NCBI RefSeq assembly: GCF_000383475.1
Contig: NZ_KB911460.1
Coordinates: 496,001-560,000, forward strand
From: Microbacterium sp. 11MF
GTDB lineage: Bacteria; Actinomycetota; Actinomycetes; Actinomycetales; Microbacteriaceae
Direction: 5' to 3'
Length of the DNA stretch: 64,000 nucleotides
Shown: positions 33,663-41,965 of the stretch, piece after piece
How positions within the stretch are numbered: the first letter of the stretch is position 1
Layout: each line of letters starts with the position of its first letter
Notes under the pieces: model-generated
What the model was told of the DNA's origin: nothing
Seen by the model: only the letters and a program-made list of their open reading frames with translations
The model's database searches: none
Made by a program: the position numbers and the translations under genes

Positions 33663-34130
33663 TCAGGCGCCGCTGAGCTCGCGCAGGGTGTACTCGGCGG
33701 GCACGCGGTCGTCGCGGTAGTAGGCGATGAACAGCTCTGCGGCCTCATCGAGGGTGAGCACCTCGTGCGCATGGACCGTCGTGCTGCGTCGCCCGCTGTC
33801 CCAGCGGATCGTCTCGGTGGGTTCTCCCGGCGAGGGCGTACCGGGCTTGCCGACGGTGTACTGGTGCGCCGTGCCGGTGGCGTCGGTCGAACGGGCCTCG
33901 ACCGTCACGCCTACGGCTTCACCGGCGCATTGGATGTAGTTCTCCGAGGGCGGCAGGCTCGCGCGCAGGTTGGCGCCCTCGGGCGCGCGCCACAGGCTGA
34001 ACACCCAAAAGGAGGAGCCGTCCATCTGCGTCAGGGTGAACCGGAGCTGGTCCTCGAATGACCGCAGATTGTCGATCAGGGGGAATCTGCTGGAGCCGTT
34101 CTCCTGGAGGATGTGCGTCGGCGTGGTCAC
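33663..34130 (-). CDS. Hypothetical protein, candidate immunity or accessory factor
   Basis: A 155-residue product from GTG 34130 behind AAGGAGATCC. It contains FEDQLRFTLTQMDGSSFWVF, LPPSENYIQCAGEAVGVTVE and a C-terminal THDEA-like helix (HEVLTLDEAAELFIAYYRDD). The layout of two beta-rich halves and a helical tail resembles small immunity proteins, but I cannot name a family. It is the first gene of a minus-strand set with the WXG-like gene, 154 bp apart. Upstream, a 5-codon mini-frame duplicates its own first codons. Confidence 0.55.
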   Translation of the reverse strand: MTTPTHILQENGSSRFPLIDNLRSFEDQLRFTLTQMDGSSFWVFSLWRAPEGANLRASLPPSENYIQCAGEAVGVTVEARSTDATGTAHQYTVGKPGTPSPGEPTETIRWDSGRRSTTVHAHEVLTLDEAAELFIAYYRDDRVPAEYTLRELSGA

Positions 34131-34157
34131 GGATCTCCTTCAGGTCGGCGTGGTCAT
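34118..34157 (-). repeat. Duplicated start region with a 5-codon mini-ORF
   Basis: On the minus strand, the start context GACCACGCCGAC occurs twice, 27 bp apart. The upstream copy reads ATG ACC ACG CCG ACC TGA (34157-34140), a five-residue frame MTTPT. Its stop TGA overlaps the AAGGAG that serves GTG 34130, which again encodes MTTPT. The upper copy is in frame but cut off by the TGA. It may be a leader ORF or simply a recent small duplication. Confidence 0.65.
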
Positions 34158-34379
34158 GGAACTTCCTGCCGACCACTTGCACAATCCTGACCCGGGCGCC
34201 GCGCTGCGACGCCTCATAACAACTTTTCAGGATGCCGCTCGTCGCCCGGAATCCTGCGGGACGCGTGGGCTGGTCACCGTCCGGTCGGCGGCTGCCGCGG
34301 CATCCGATCCAATCCGATCTGCGGCCCTGACCGGACAACCGATCGTGCGAAAGCCGCACTGAAGGAAGGAAAACACACC

Positions 34380-34994
34380 ATGCGTACCAACCTGAAGCGG
34401 ACCATCGTCCTCGGCTCGACCGGCCTCGCGGCCGTCGCTCTCACCGCCGGATTCGCCCTCCCGGCGAACGCCGCGCAGAGCGAGGACACCACCACCACAA
34501 CCACGGCGGCCGAGGGGTTCACCGACTTCCTCAACGCCAACAAGGCTCTCGAGAGCTCCATCGGCTCGCTGCTCGACGGTCCCCTCCTGGGCGACGTGTC
34601 GACGGGCGGGCTGTCCGTCGGTGACATCGGCTCCGGCAACGACGCCCCCATCGGCTCGGGCAACGACGTGAGCGCTCCGCTCGGCTCGGGCAACGACACG
34701 AAGGTCGACGCGCCGCTCGGCTCGGGCAACGAGGTCGGCAACGGCAACGACGTGGGCTCGGGTAACACGACCGACGTCTCGCCCAAGACCGACGTCTCGC
34801 CCAAGGCCGACGTCGCCCCGAAGACCGATGTCTCCCCGAAGACGGATGTCTCGGGTGAGGTCGGCGACGTGACGAGCGATGTCTCCTCGAAGACCGGCGA
34901 CCTCGTCAAGGACATCACCGGTGACGTCGACAGCACGGTCGGCGACGTCTCCTCGAGCGTGAACGACCTCGTCGACGGCGTGCTCGGCAACTGA
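34380..34994 (+). CDS. Secreted protein with GSGND and TDVSPK repeats
   Basis: A 204-residue protein with a clear Sec signal peptide (TIVLGSTGLAAVALTAGFAL, cleavage after ANA at about residue 32). A short helical segment, then repeats: IGSGND/LGSGND/NGNDVGSGN around residues 84-125, and TDVSPK/ADVAPK blocks at about 126-155. It ends in Asp/Val/Ser-rich sequence. There is no sorting signal. GSGND resembles, but is not, the RTX nonapeptide GGxGxD. Start is ATG 34380 behind GAAGGAAGG. Function is unknown. Confidence 0.82.
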   Translation: MRTNLKRTIVLGSTGLAAVALTAGFALPANAAQSEDTTTTTTAAEGFTDFLNANKALESSIGSLLDGPLLGDVSTGGLSVGDIGSGNDAPIGSGNDVSAPLGSGNDTKVDAPLGSGNEVGNGNDVGSGNTTDVSPKTDVSPKADVAPKTDVSPKTDVSGEVGDVTSDVSSKTGDLVKDITGDVDSTVGDVSSSVNDLVDGVLGN

Positions 34995-35030
34995 TCGCCT
35001 GCGCGCGGTAGACCCGCACACCCACGCACA

Positions 35031-35061
35031 TGCCGGGGCCCCGTCCGACGGGGCTCCGGCA
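35031..35061 (+). terminator. Rho-independent-type hairpin after the repeat protein
   Basis: TGCCGGGGCCCCG pairs with CGGGGCTCCGGCA around a 5-nt loop, with one G.T pair. It is 37 bp after the secreted-protein stop and 31 bp before the rhodanese start. No U-run follows, as is common in actinobacteria. Confidence 0.65.
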
Positions 35062-35091
35062 TCGTCGCGTCGGGCGTCGTAGGGTCGGGGC

Positions 35092-35934
35092 ATGACGCGT
35101 GCGCGACTGATCAGCCCTGCAGAGCTCGACGACATGATCCGGGATGCCGCTGCGCTCACGGTCCTCGACGTCCGGTGGCGTCTCGACCGCCCCGACGGGC
35201 GCGACGACTACGAGGCGGGTCACATCCCGACCGCGGTGTACGTGAGCCTCGACGACGAACTCGCCGCCCATGGGGCGCCCGAGGACGGCCGGCATCCGCT
35301 GCCCGAGATCGCGGACCTGCAGACGGCCGCGCGGCGCTGGGGCGTTGACCGCGGTGACACCGTCGTCGTCTACGACGACTGGCAGACGTTCGGCGCCTCG
35401 CGTGCCTGGTGGGTGCTGACGGATGCCGGTGTGCCCGACGTCCGCGTCCTCGACGGCGGCCTGCACGCCTGGCGCGACGCCGGGCTTCCGCTCGAGTCAG
35501 GGACGGTCCACGCCGCCCGCGGAGACGTCGCGCTCACCCCGCGGCACCTCACCCGCCTCGACATCGACGAGGCCGCGGAGCTGCCGACCAGCGGCATCCT
35601 GTTCGACGTCCGTGCGCCCGAGCGTTACCGGGGCGACGTCGAACCCATCGATCCGCGGGCCGGTCACATCCCGGGCGCGGTGAACGCACCCACCGGCGGC
35701 AACGTCGACGAGCACGGTCGGTTCCGTTCGCCGGAGGAACTGCGCGCTCGCTACGAGGCGCTCGGCGTCACGGGCGACACGACCGTCGGCGTCAGCTGCG
35801 GCTCGGGGGTGTCGGCCGCCCAGGCGGCGTTCGCGCTCAGCCTCGCCGGCATCGACGCCGCGCTGTACGGCGGATCGTGGAGCCAGTGGTCGAACCACCC
35901 CGACCGCCCCGTCGCGACCGGCGATCAGCCCTGA
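35092..35934 (+). CDS. sseA: Two-domain rhodanese sulfurtransferase
   Basis: A 280-residue tandem-rhodanese protein. The N-terminal inactive domain carries TVLDVRWRLDRPDGRDDYEA and GHIPTAVYVSLD. The active domain has LFDVRAPERYRGDVEPIDPR, AGHIPGAVNAP and the catalytic Cys236 in the loop CGSGVSAA, which is closer to mercaptopyruvate than to thiosulfate sulfurtransferase (CGxGxT/S). It transfers sulfane sulfur to thiol acceptors. Its 3' end overlaps the convergent oxidoreductase gene by 10 bp. Confidence 0.92.
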   Translation: MTRARLISPAELDDMIRDAAALTVLDVRWRLDRPDGRDDYEAGHIPTAVYVSLDDELAAHGAPEDGRHPLPEIADLQTAARRWGVDRGDTVVVYDDWQTFGASRAWWVLTDAGVPDVRVLDGGLHAWRDAGLPLESGTVHAARGDVALTPRHLTRLDIDEAAELPTSGILFDVRAPERYRGDVEPIDPRAGHIPGAVNAPTGGNVDEHGRFRSPEELRARYEALGVTGDTTVGVSCGSGVSAAQAAFALSLAGIDAALYGGSWSQWSNHPDRPVATGDQP

Positions 35935-37169
35935 CCGAGCACCGACGCCGCCGCGCGCTCGCCTGACACGAGGGCTCCTGCGATCGACGGCGTCTCGCGG
36001 TGATCGCCCGCGACGACCACCCGCTCCGACAGTCTCACCGGGGACGCATGCCGCATCGGCGGCGCGAACGCCGGCAGCGCGTACGGGATGTCGTCGCGTC
36101 GCAGCAGTTCCCACGACGCCGCCTCGCCGCCCCACATCCGCGCGAGCTGCGCGCGCACGCTCGTCTCGTCGGCGGCATCCCGCAACAGGCAGCTCGCGGC
36201 GACGAGGTGCCTGCCCGCGGGCGCGTACCCGGGCGCGGTGTGTGACATCACGACGCTGTTCACGATCGGACCCGCGCGCTCACCGTCGACCGCGAGCAGA
36301 GCGGATGCCGGTGCCTCCGCCCCCGTCCCGAACCACCACGTCTGCAGACCCCGCATCGGCGGCGCCGGCTCGCCCGTCAGCCGCGACAGGTGCTCACCGC
36401 CGACCGCGACGATCACCTCGCGCGCCGTCACAGGCTCCGCGCCGCCGAGGTCGACCCGGTCGCCGTTCACCGTCACGCCGTCGACCGGGTGCGACAGTCG
36501 GATCTCCGCGCCGGCCGTGCGCGCGAGCTCGGCGAGCCGCCGCGGCAGCGCGGCGACGCCCGCCGCCGGAACGCCCGGCCGCCCGAGCGCGAACAACCGC
36601 GCGATCAGCGTCGCGTAGGCCGCCGAGGTCGCGGCGCCGTCGTCGGCGAGCACTCCGGTCAGGAACGGCTCGAGCACCGACCGCCGCAGCGGCCCCGTGA
36701 GGCCGACGCGGTCCCACGCCTCGTGCAGCGTCTCATCCGGGCCGTGGGCGACGGATGCCGGTCGCACAAGCCCCGGCAGCAGCCACCGCACGGCGCCCAC
36801 GACGTCCGCCGGCGCCACGAGTCCCGACAGCGCGCCCGCGATCGTGGCAGGCAGCATCCCGGGGTGGCGCACGGGGTGAGCGAGGACGTCCGACCGGGCG
36901 CCGCGCACCACGCGGACGCCGACGGGGAACGGCCGCAGATCGAGGTCGGCGGGGTCGACCGCGCGGGCCAGCGCGTCGTAACGGGGATTGATCACCTGGA
37001 AACCGCGGTCGAGCAGGAACCCGTCGACGCGGTCGGTCCGCTGTCGGCCGCCCACCTCGTCCTGCGCCTCGAGCAGCACGACGTCCCGCCCGGCGCGGGC
37101 GAGCAGGGTGGCGGCGCGGAGCCCCGCGAGACCCGCGCCGACGACCGCCACATCATGGACCGCGCTCAT
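35925..37169 (-). CDS. FAD-dependent amine oxidase/phytoene-desaturase-like oxidoreductase
   Basis: A 414-residue flavoprotein. The N-terminus DVAVVGAGLAGLRAATLLAR binds the ADP part of FAD, followed by LLEAQDEVGGRQRTDRVDGF, the GG[R] motif of the amine oxidase superfamily. A C-terminal RVVVAGDHRETPSIAGALVS is the second FAD contact. The substrate is unknown. ATG 37169 is preferred to a GTG two codons upstream. Length is typical for the single-domain group. Convergent overlap with rhodanese is 10 bp. Confidence 0.86.
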   Translation of the reverse strand: MSAVHDVAVVGAGLAGLRAATLLARAGRDVVLLEAQDEVGGRQRTDRVDGFLLDRGFQVINPRYDALARAVDPADLDLRPFPVGVRVVRGARSDVLAHPVRHPGMLPATIAGALSGLVAPADVVGAVRWLLPGLVRPASVAHGPDETLHEAWDRVGLTGPLRRSVLEPFLTGVLADDGAATSAAYATLIARLFALGRPGVPAAGVAALPRRLAELARTAGAEIRLSHPVDGVTVNGDRVDLGGAEPVTAREVIVAVGGEHLSRLTGEPAPPMRGLQTWWFGTGAEAPASALLAVDGERAGPIVNSVVMSHTAPGYAPAGRHLVAASCLLRDAADETSVRAQLARMWGGEAASWELLRRDDIPYALPAFAPPMRHASPVRLSERVVVAGDHRETPSIAGALVSGERAAASVLGQG

Positions 37170-37221
37170 GCCCACAGCCTGGCACGGCGCGCGGGCGCGG
37201 CATCCGTAGTTGAATCGGAGG

Positions 37222-38256
37222 ATGCGAGCTGCTTACATGTACGGCCCCGGTGACGTCCGCGTGGTCGACGCACCCGAGCCCCGGATCGAACAGCCCACCG
37301 ACGCCGTGCTCCGCACCGTCGTGGCGTGCGTGTGCGGCAGCGACCTGCACCCGTACCACTCCATGCAGCCGAACGACGCGGGCCGCTCGATGGGGCACGA
37401 GATGATCGGCGTGGTCGAAGAGGTCGGCGCCGACGTCCGCACCGTCTCGCCGGGTGACGTCGTCATCGTGCCGTTCGTCTTCTCGTGCGGCGAGTGCGAG
37501 TTCTGCCGAGCGGGCCTGCAGACCTCGTGCGTGAACGCCGGGACCACGAAGCCCACGGGCGCCGGCGGCGCGCAGGCCGAACGCCGCCGCGCCCCCTTCG
37601 CCGACGGCACGCTGTACCGCGTGGACATCGCCGAGGACGACGAGCGGATGCCGGGGCTCCTCACGCTGAGCGACGTGTACGGCACGGGCTGGCACGCCGC
37701 GGTGACCGGCGGCGTGAAGCCGGGCAAGGACGTCGTGGTGATCGGCGACGGTGCGGTGGGCCTGCTCGCCGTCCTGTCTGCGCGGCAGCTCGGCGCGGAG
37801 CGCATCATCCTCATGGGCCGTCACGAGGCGCGCACCGACCTCGGCCGCCGTTACGGTGCGACCGACGTCGTCGCCGAGCGCGGCGACGAGGGGGTCGCGG
37901 CCGTCCGCGAGCTCACGGGCGGGCTCGGCGCGCACGTCGTCATCGACGCCGTCGGCCACCTCCCCGCCTACGAGCAGGCGCTCGGCGCGGTGCGCGCGGG
38001 CGGCACGATGTCGCGCGTCGGCGCCCCGCAGTACACCGAGGCGCCGCTGCAGCGCGTGCAGTTCGAGAAGAACGTCACCGTCACCGGCGGCGTCGCGCCG
38101 GTCCGCGCCTACATCGACGAACTCCTGCCGGGCGTGCTGGACGGTACGGTCGATCCCGGGGCCGTCTTCGATCGCGAGCTGAGCCTCGGCGAGGCCGCCG
38201 ACGGCTATCGCCTGATGGATGACCGCGCCGCCCTGAAAGTGATGCTCCGCCCGTGA
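37222..38256 (+). CDS. Zinc-dependent alcohol dehydrogenase (threonine dehydrogenase-like)
   Basis: A 344-residue MDR. Catalytic zinc residues are C38 and the GHE motif at 58-60; structural cysteines are C89, C92, C95 and C103. The nucleotide-binding VIGDGAVGLLAVLSARQLGA and HVVIDAVGH follow. ATG 37222 matches the start and exact length of the paralogue at 53041-54075, although GGAGG directly abuts it, so spacing is unusual. It overlaps the epimerase gene as GTGA. The substrate is not identifiable. Confidence 0.88.
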   Translation: MRAAYMYGPGDVRVVDAPEPRIEQPTDAVLRTVVACVCGSDLHPYHSMQPNDAGRSMGHEMIGVVEEVGADVRTVSPGDVVIVPFVFSCGECEFCRAGLQTSCVNAGTTKPTGAGGAQAERRRAPFADGTLYRVDIAEDDERMPGLLTLSDVYGTGWHAAVTGGVKPGKDVVVIGDGAVGLLAVLSARQLGAERIILMGRHEARTDLGRRYGATDVVAERGDEGVAAVRELTGGLGAHVVIDAVGHLPAYEQALGAVRAGGTMSRVGAPQYTEAPLQRVQFEKNVTVTGGVAPVRAYIDELLPGVLDGTVDPGAVFDRELSLGEAADGYRLMDDRAALKVMLRP

Positions 38257-39209
38257 CCACCGCCACCCCGCCCCTCTCCGGCACCCAGCACACGATCCGT
38301 TCCGGCGCCTACGAGGCGGTCATCGCCTCGACAGGCGCCTCGCTCCGTGTGCTCCGCCACGGCGACCGCGACCTCATCGTGTCGTTCGACGCCGACGAGG
38401 TGCGCCCCGACTACCGCGGCACGACCCTCGCCCCGTGGCCGAACCGCATCGTCGACGGCACCTACACGTTCGACGGTCAGGAGATCGTCGCCGCCCTCAC
38501 GGAGCCCGAGCGTTCGCACGCCCTGCACGGCCTTGCCTCGTGGGTCGACTTCGCCGAGGTCGCGAGCACCGAGAGCAGCGTCACCCTGGCGACGACGATC
38601 GCGCCCCAGTCGGGGTACCCGTGGCGCGTGCGTGTCGAGACGACCTACGCGCTCGCCGCCGACGGCCTCACCCAGACGGTGCGCGCCCGCAACCTCAGCG
38701 CGACGCCGGCACCGTTCGGCACCGGCCCGCACCCGTACCTGAAGGCCGGCCCCGCACCGCTCGACGAATGGACGCTCGCGCTGCCCGCCGCATCCGTCCT
38801 CGAAGTCACGCCCGACCGGCTCAGCCCCGTCGCCCTTCACCCCGTCACCGACCACGACCCCGACCGGTTCGACCGTCGTGCGCCGCGGCCCCTCGGCGAC
38901 GTGCAGTTGGACCACGCGTTCACCGACCTCGAGACGGATGCCGCCGGCACCGCCGTCCTGCGCCTGACCGATCCGTCGGGCGTCGGCGTCGAGGTCACGT
39001 GGGGTGCCGAGTGCCCGTGGGTGCAGGTCTACACCGGTGACAAGCCCGACGGTGCCACGAATCCCGCGCACCGTAACGGCGTCGCCGTCGAGCCGATGAC
39101 CTGCGCGCCCGACGCGTTCAACGCGGCTGCGTACGACTACGACGCGGGGCTGCTGGTGCTCGAGCCGGGTGCCGAGTTCGCGGCGTCCTGGCGCATCTCG
39201 GCCCTCTGA
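38253..39209 (+). CDS. Aldose 1-epimerase (galactose mutarotase-like)
   Basis: A 318-residue galactose-mutarotase-fold protein: the Arg block GTTLAPWPNRIVDGTYTFDG, the catalytic His regions HALHGLASWVDF and FGTGPHPYLKAGP, and LDHAFTDL. Such enzymes interconvert anomers of hexoses. GTG 38253 sits in the stop of the dehydrogenase, suggesting a sugar-linked pair. Length and motifs are canonical for bacterial aldose 1-epimerase family proteins. Confidence 0.9.
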   Translation: MTTATPPLSGTQHTIRSGAYEAVIASTGASLRVLRHGDRDLIVSFDADEVRPDYRGTTLAPWPNRIVDGTYTFDGQEIVAALTEPERSHALHGLASWVDFAEVASTESSVTLATTIAPQSGYPWRVRVETTYALAADGLTQTVRARNLSATPAPFGTGPHPYLKAGPAPLDEWTLALPAASVLEVTPDRLSPVALHPVTDHDPDRFDRRAPRPLGDVQLDHAFTDLETDAAGTAVLRLTDPSGVGVEVTWGAECPWVQVYTGDKPDGATNPAHRNGVAVEPMTCAPDAFNAAAYDYDAGLLVLEPGAEFAASWRISAL

Positions 39210-39235
39210 GGGGAAGCCCTTCGTAGGATGGCGGC

Positions 39236-40711
39236 ATGACGTCGACGTCCTCATCCCTGCCCCGGTCCACTCCGTCAGCGCAGGGGGTGGATGCCGCCGG
39301 TGTCGATCGTCTGATCGATGCGATCGGTCAGACCGATACCGAGATGCACAGCCTCATGGTGCTCCGCCACGGGCATGTCATCGCGGAGGGGTGGTGGGCG
39401 CCGTTCGCGCCCGATCTGAAGCACCTCGTCTACTCGCTGTCGAAGACGTTCACCTCGGCCGCGGCGGGCCTGGCGATCTCGGAGGGGCGCTTCGGGCTCG
39501 ACGACGTGATGGTCGACCATTTCCCCGAACTCGTTCCCGACGACCTCGATGAGAAGTACCGCCGGTATCTCGTGCGGCACGCGCTCTCGATGTCGAGCGG
39601 TCACGAGAGCGAAGCCCTCGACCGCGCCGCGATGGCCTCGCGCGACGCGGGCGGCGATCTGCTCGGCGGCTTCTTCCGCGTCGCGCCGGATCGGGAGCCG
39701 GGCACGGTCTTCGCCTACAGTCAGCCGACGATCTACGGCGTCGGGCGGTTGGTCGCCAAGACGACCGGCGGCACGATTCTCGACTACCTGCGCCCGAGGC
39801 TGCTCGAGCCCCTCGGCATCGACGAGGCGCAGTGGATGATGATCGGCGACGTCGAGATGGGCTTCAGCGGCATCCACGTCTTCACCGAGTCGCTCGCCAA
39901 GACCGGTCAGCTCATGCTCGACAAGGGGCGTTGGCAGGGCGAGCAGATCCTCGACCCCGAGTGGGTCGCTGCGGCGACCTCGAAGCAGATGGACAACGAC
40001 ACGGCGCACCGCGGTCCCGGAGCCCCCGATCCGATCGACTGGCAGCAGGGCTATGGCTTCCAGTACTGGATGAACCGGAACGGCTTCCGCGGTGACGGCG
40101 CGTACGGGCAGTTCATCATCGTGTGGCCCGAAGAGGATGCGGTCATCATCACGACGGCCGAGACCATCGACATGCAGACCCTCCTCAGCCTCATCACCGA
40201 GCACCTGCGTCCCGCGATGGCCGGTGCCGGCTCCAAGGATGCGGATGCCGCGCTCGCCGAGCGGCTGTCGTCGCTGGCCCTGCCGTTGCCGGATGACAGC
40301 GGCACGGGTTTCTCGGGAACGTTCGACGTGGACGCGACCGTCTACCCTCCCGGACCCTTCACGAGCAACGGGCCGGTTCCCGGCGCTGAGCGCGTCGAGG
40401 TGACCGAGGTCGACGGCGGCTGGAGCATCCGATTCCTGGGCGAAGGGATCGACGTGACGCTGCCGGTCGGACGAGGCGACTGGGAGGCGGGGGAGTGGCC
40501 CGCGCCCGCCGCGGGACTCGACGCGGTGCCGTTCCGCTCCGTCGCCGGCGTCGGTGCCGACGGCACGTGGCACGCACGGCTGCGGATGATCCAGACCCCG
40601 CACACCCTTCACGTCGACATCGCGCCGAACGGTCCGGCGTCGCTGGCGTGGCGGTTCCCGCCGCTGCGCGGAGACGGGCCTGCCGGCCACGCGCTGCCGT
40701 CGCTCAGCTGA
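39236..40711 (+). CDS. Serine hydrolase, beta-lactamase/esterase class C family
   Basis: The 491-residue protein has the SxxK motif S67-L-S-K70 (VYSLSKTFTSAA), the YxN-like YSQPTIYG and a late GYGFQYWMNRNGFRGDGAYG block. The C-terminal 170 residues form an extra beta domain. No signal peptide is visible, so it is probably cytosolic. The family includes esterases, D-aminopeptidases and 6-aminohexanoate oligomer hydrolases. The natural substrate is unknown. Confidence 0.86.
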   Translation: MTSTSSSLPRSTPSAQGVDAAGVDRLIDAIGQTDTEMHSLMVLRHGHVIAEGWWAPFAPDLKHLVYSLSKTFTSAAAGLAISEGRFGLDDVMVDHFPELVPDDLDEKYRRYLVRHALSMSSGHESEALDRAAMASRDAGGDLLGGFFRVAPDREPGTVFAYSQPTIYGVGRLVAKTTGGTILDYLRPRLLEPLGIDEAQWMMIGDVEMGFSGIHVFTESLAKTGQLMLDKGRWQGEQILDPEWVAAATSKQMDNDTAHRGPGAPDPIDWQQGYGFQYWMNRNGFRGDGAYGQFIIVWPEEDAVIITTAETIDMQTLLSLITEHLRPAMAGAGSKDADAALAERLSSLALPLPDDSGTGFSGTFDVDATVYPPGPFTSNGPVPGAERVEVTEVDGGWSIRFLGEGIDVTLPVGRGDWEAGEWPAPAAGLDAVPFRSVAGVGADGTWHARLRMIQTPHTLHVDIAPNGPASLAWRFPPLRGDGPAGHALPSLS

Positions 40712-40760
40712 CCGGCATCCGACACCCCCTGCTCGGTAGACTGGAGGCAAGGGGTGAGCG

Positions 40761-41405
40761 TTGACGGACAATGAGCGGGTCAGGACCCGGGACGTCGTCG
40801 CCGAGGGGCTCTACATCGCGTCCGCGGCGACTCGTTTGGCGTTGAAGAACCGCATCCTGGTCGACATCCTCGTCGACGGCGACGACTTCGATTCGGATCG
40901 CTTCGTCGGCGATGCCCGCGACATCCTGATCTCCCTCGCCGAAGAGGCAGAAGCGGATGCCGCCCGCACCGAGCGCGAGCGCAAGGCCGCCCGCAACCGG
41001 TACTCCGACTCGAGCGGCACGCACGACTACCGCAGTCGCGACGTCCGCAACCTGCGCCGGCGCCGCAAGCAGTCCCTGCACGTCGCGAAGGAGCTGCGCG
41101 CCCGGTCGGAGGATCAGGAGGAGCTGCGCAAGCTCATCGCGGATGCGCGCGACGCCGCCTGGGCCGAGGTCTCGAAGAACATCGACCGCTCGCTGAGGAT
41201 CGCCGCGGCACGTCCCGACCTCGACGCCGACTACGAGCGGATGCGGGTCGCCAGGATGCAGGCGCTGCGCCTGGTCGACCTGCCGAAGCTTCGCGCGCAC
41301 CGCCGGAGCGTCGCGAAGCAGCAGGCGCTCCGCGACGGCGGCGTCGAACCCGAGCCGATCCTCGAGTCCGATCCCGCCGGGATCGACCCGGGGGAGCTGG
41401 AGTAG
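40761..41405 (+). CDS. Charged coiled-coil hypothetical protein
   Basis: A 214-residue protein with TTG 40761 start preceded by AAGGGGTGAGCG. After an N-terminal domain (RDVVAEGLYIASAATRLALK, RILVDILVDGDDFDSDRFVG) the product is dominated by Arg/Glu-rich helix, probably coiled coil (EAEADAARTERERKAARN), then LRRRRKQSLHVAKELRARSE. There are no enzymatic motifs; from memory, some homologues carry an asparagine synthase label, which nothing in this sequence supports. It precedes tRNA-Arg by 64 bp. Confidence 0.7.
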   Translation: MTDNERVRTRDVVAEGLYIASAATRLALKNRILVDILVDGDDFDSDRFVGDARDILISLAEEAEADAARTERERKAARNRYSDSSGTHDYRSRDVRNLRRRRKQSLHVAKELRARSEDQEELRKLIADARDAAWAEVSKNIDRSLRIAAARPDLDADYERMRVARMQALRLVDLPKLRAHRRSVAKQQALRDGGVEPEPILESDPAGIDPGELE

Positions 41406-41469
41406 CGGCCCGATTTCGGATTGGGGCCCGACGTGACGTATGCTGTTCCTCGGCCCGGAAACAGGCCAT

Positions 41470-41542
41470 GCGCCCGTAGCTCAATGGATAGAGCATCTGA
41501 CTACGGATCAGAAGGTTAGGGGTTCGAGTCCCTTCGGGCGCA
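41470..41542 (+). tRNA. tRNA-Arg (anticodon ACG)
   Basis: The 73-nt cloverleaf has acceptor GCGCCCG pairing with CGGGCGC and discriminator A, the D-arm GCTCAATGGATAGAGC, an anticodon arm TCTGA-CTACGGA-TCAGA with anticodon ACG, and a T-arm GGGGTTCGAGTCCC. A34 is expected to be deaminated to inosine so that CGU, CGC and CGA are read. CCA is not encoded. A strong terminator follows at 41561. Confidence 0.97.
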
Positions 41543-41560
41543 CACTGTGTTGAGACAGTC

Positions 41561-41594
41561 CAGTAAAGGCCCCGCTTCGGCGGGGCCTTTACTG
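41561..41594. terminator. Bidirectional terminator, 15-bp stem with TTCG loop
   Basis: CAGTAAAGGCCCCGC and GCGGGGCCTTTACTG are perfectly complementary around a TTCG tetraloop. The TTTA side supplies T-rich ends in both directions. It separates tRNA-Arg from the convergent DUF2185 gene. Confidence 0.9.
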
Positions 41595-41601
41595 TTGACG
41601 G

Positions 41602-41949
41602 TCAGATGCCGGGGATGGCGGCCGGCTGACCTGTCTCGTTGTCGATGATGACGATGCGTCCGCCGTCCTGCCGGACGATCGTGAGGTCGGTGCCGACGGG
41701 CATGTGCAGGATCGGGAGCACCGCCGGTTCGAGGTGGATGACGGTGTTGAAGCTTACGACCGCCATGTTCGCGGCGTCGTTGATGTAGTCCTCGTCGTCG
41801 ATCTCCGAGAGGAAGCGCCAGCCGTTGTCGACGGCATCCGCGGCGTCCTCCCGGAAGGCCCAGCGAACGGGCGCACGCTGCTCGAGGACGTTCTTCGACA
41901 CGACCGAGCCGCCGGAGTTCGGGATGTACTCGGGGATCTGCGGGGTCAT
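41602..41949 (-). CDS. DUF2185 family protein (Imm33-like)
   Basis: A 115-residue protein from ATG 41949 behind GAAGGAGACC. It has SGGSVVSKNVLEQRAPVRWA, REDAADAVDNGWRFLSEIDD and PILHMPVGTDLTIVRQDG, which fits the DUF2185 pattern known from stand-alone proteins and polymorphic-toxin immunity proteins. No adjacent toxin is seen. It lies next to a tRNA gene and 16 bp downstream of the ThuA-like gene. Its role may be immunity or a housekeeping function. Confidence 0.78.
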   Translation of the reverse strand: MTPQIPEYIPNSGGSVVSKNVLEQRAPVRWAFREDAADAVDNGWRFLSEIDDEDYINDAANMAVVSFNTVIHLEPAVLPILHMPVGTDLTIVRQDGGRIVIIDNETGQPAAIPGI

Positions 41950-41965
41950 GGGTCTCCTTCGATTC

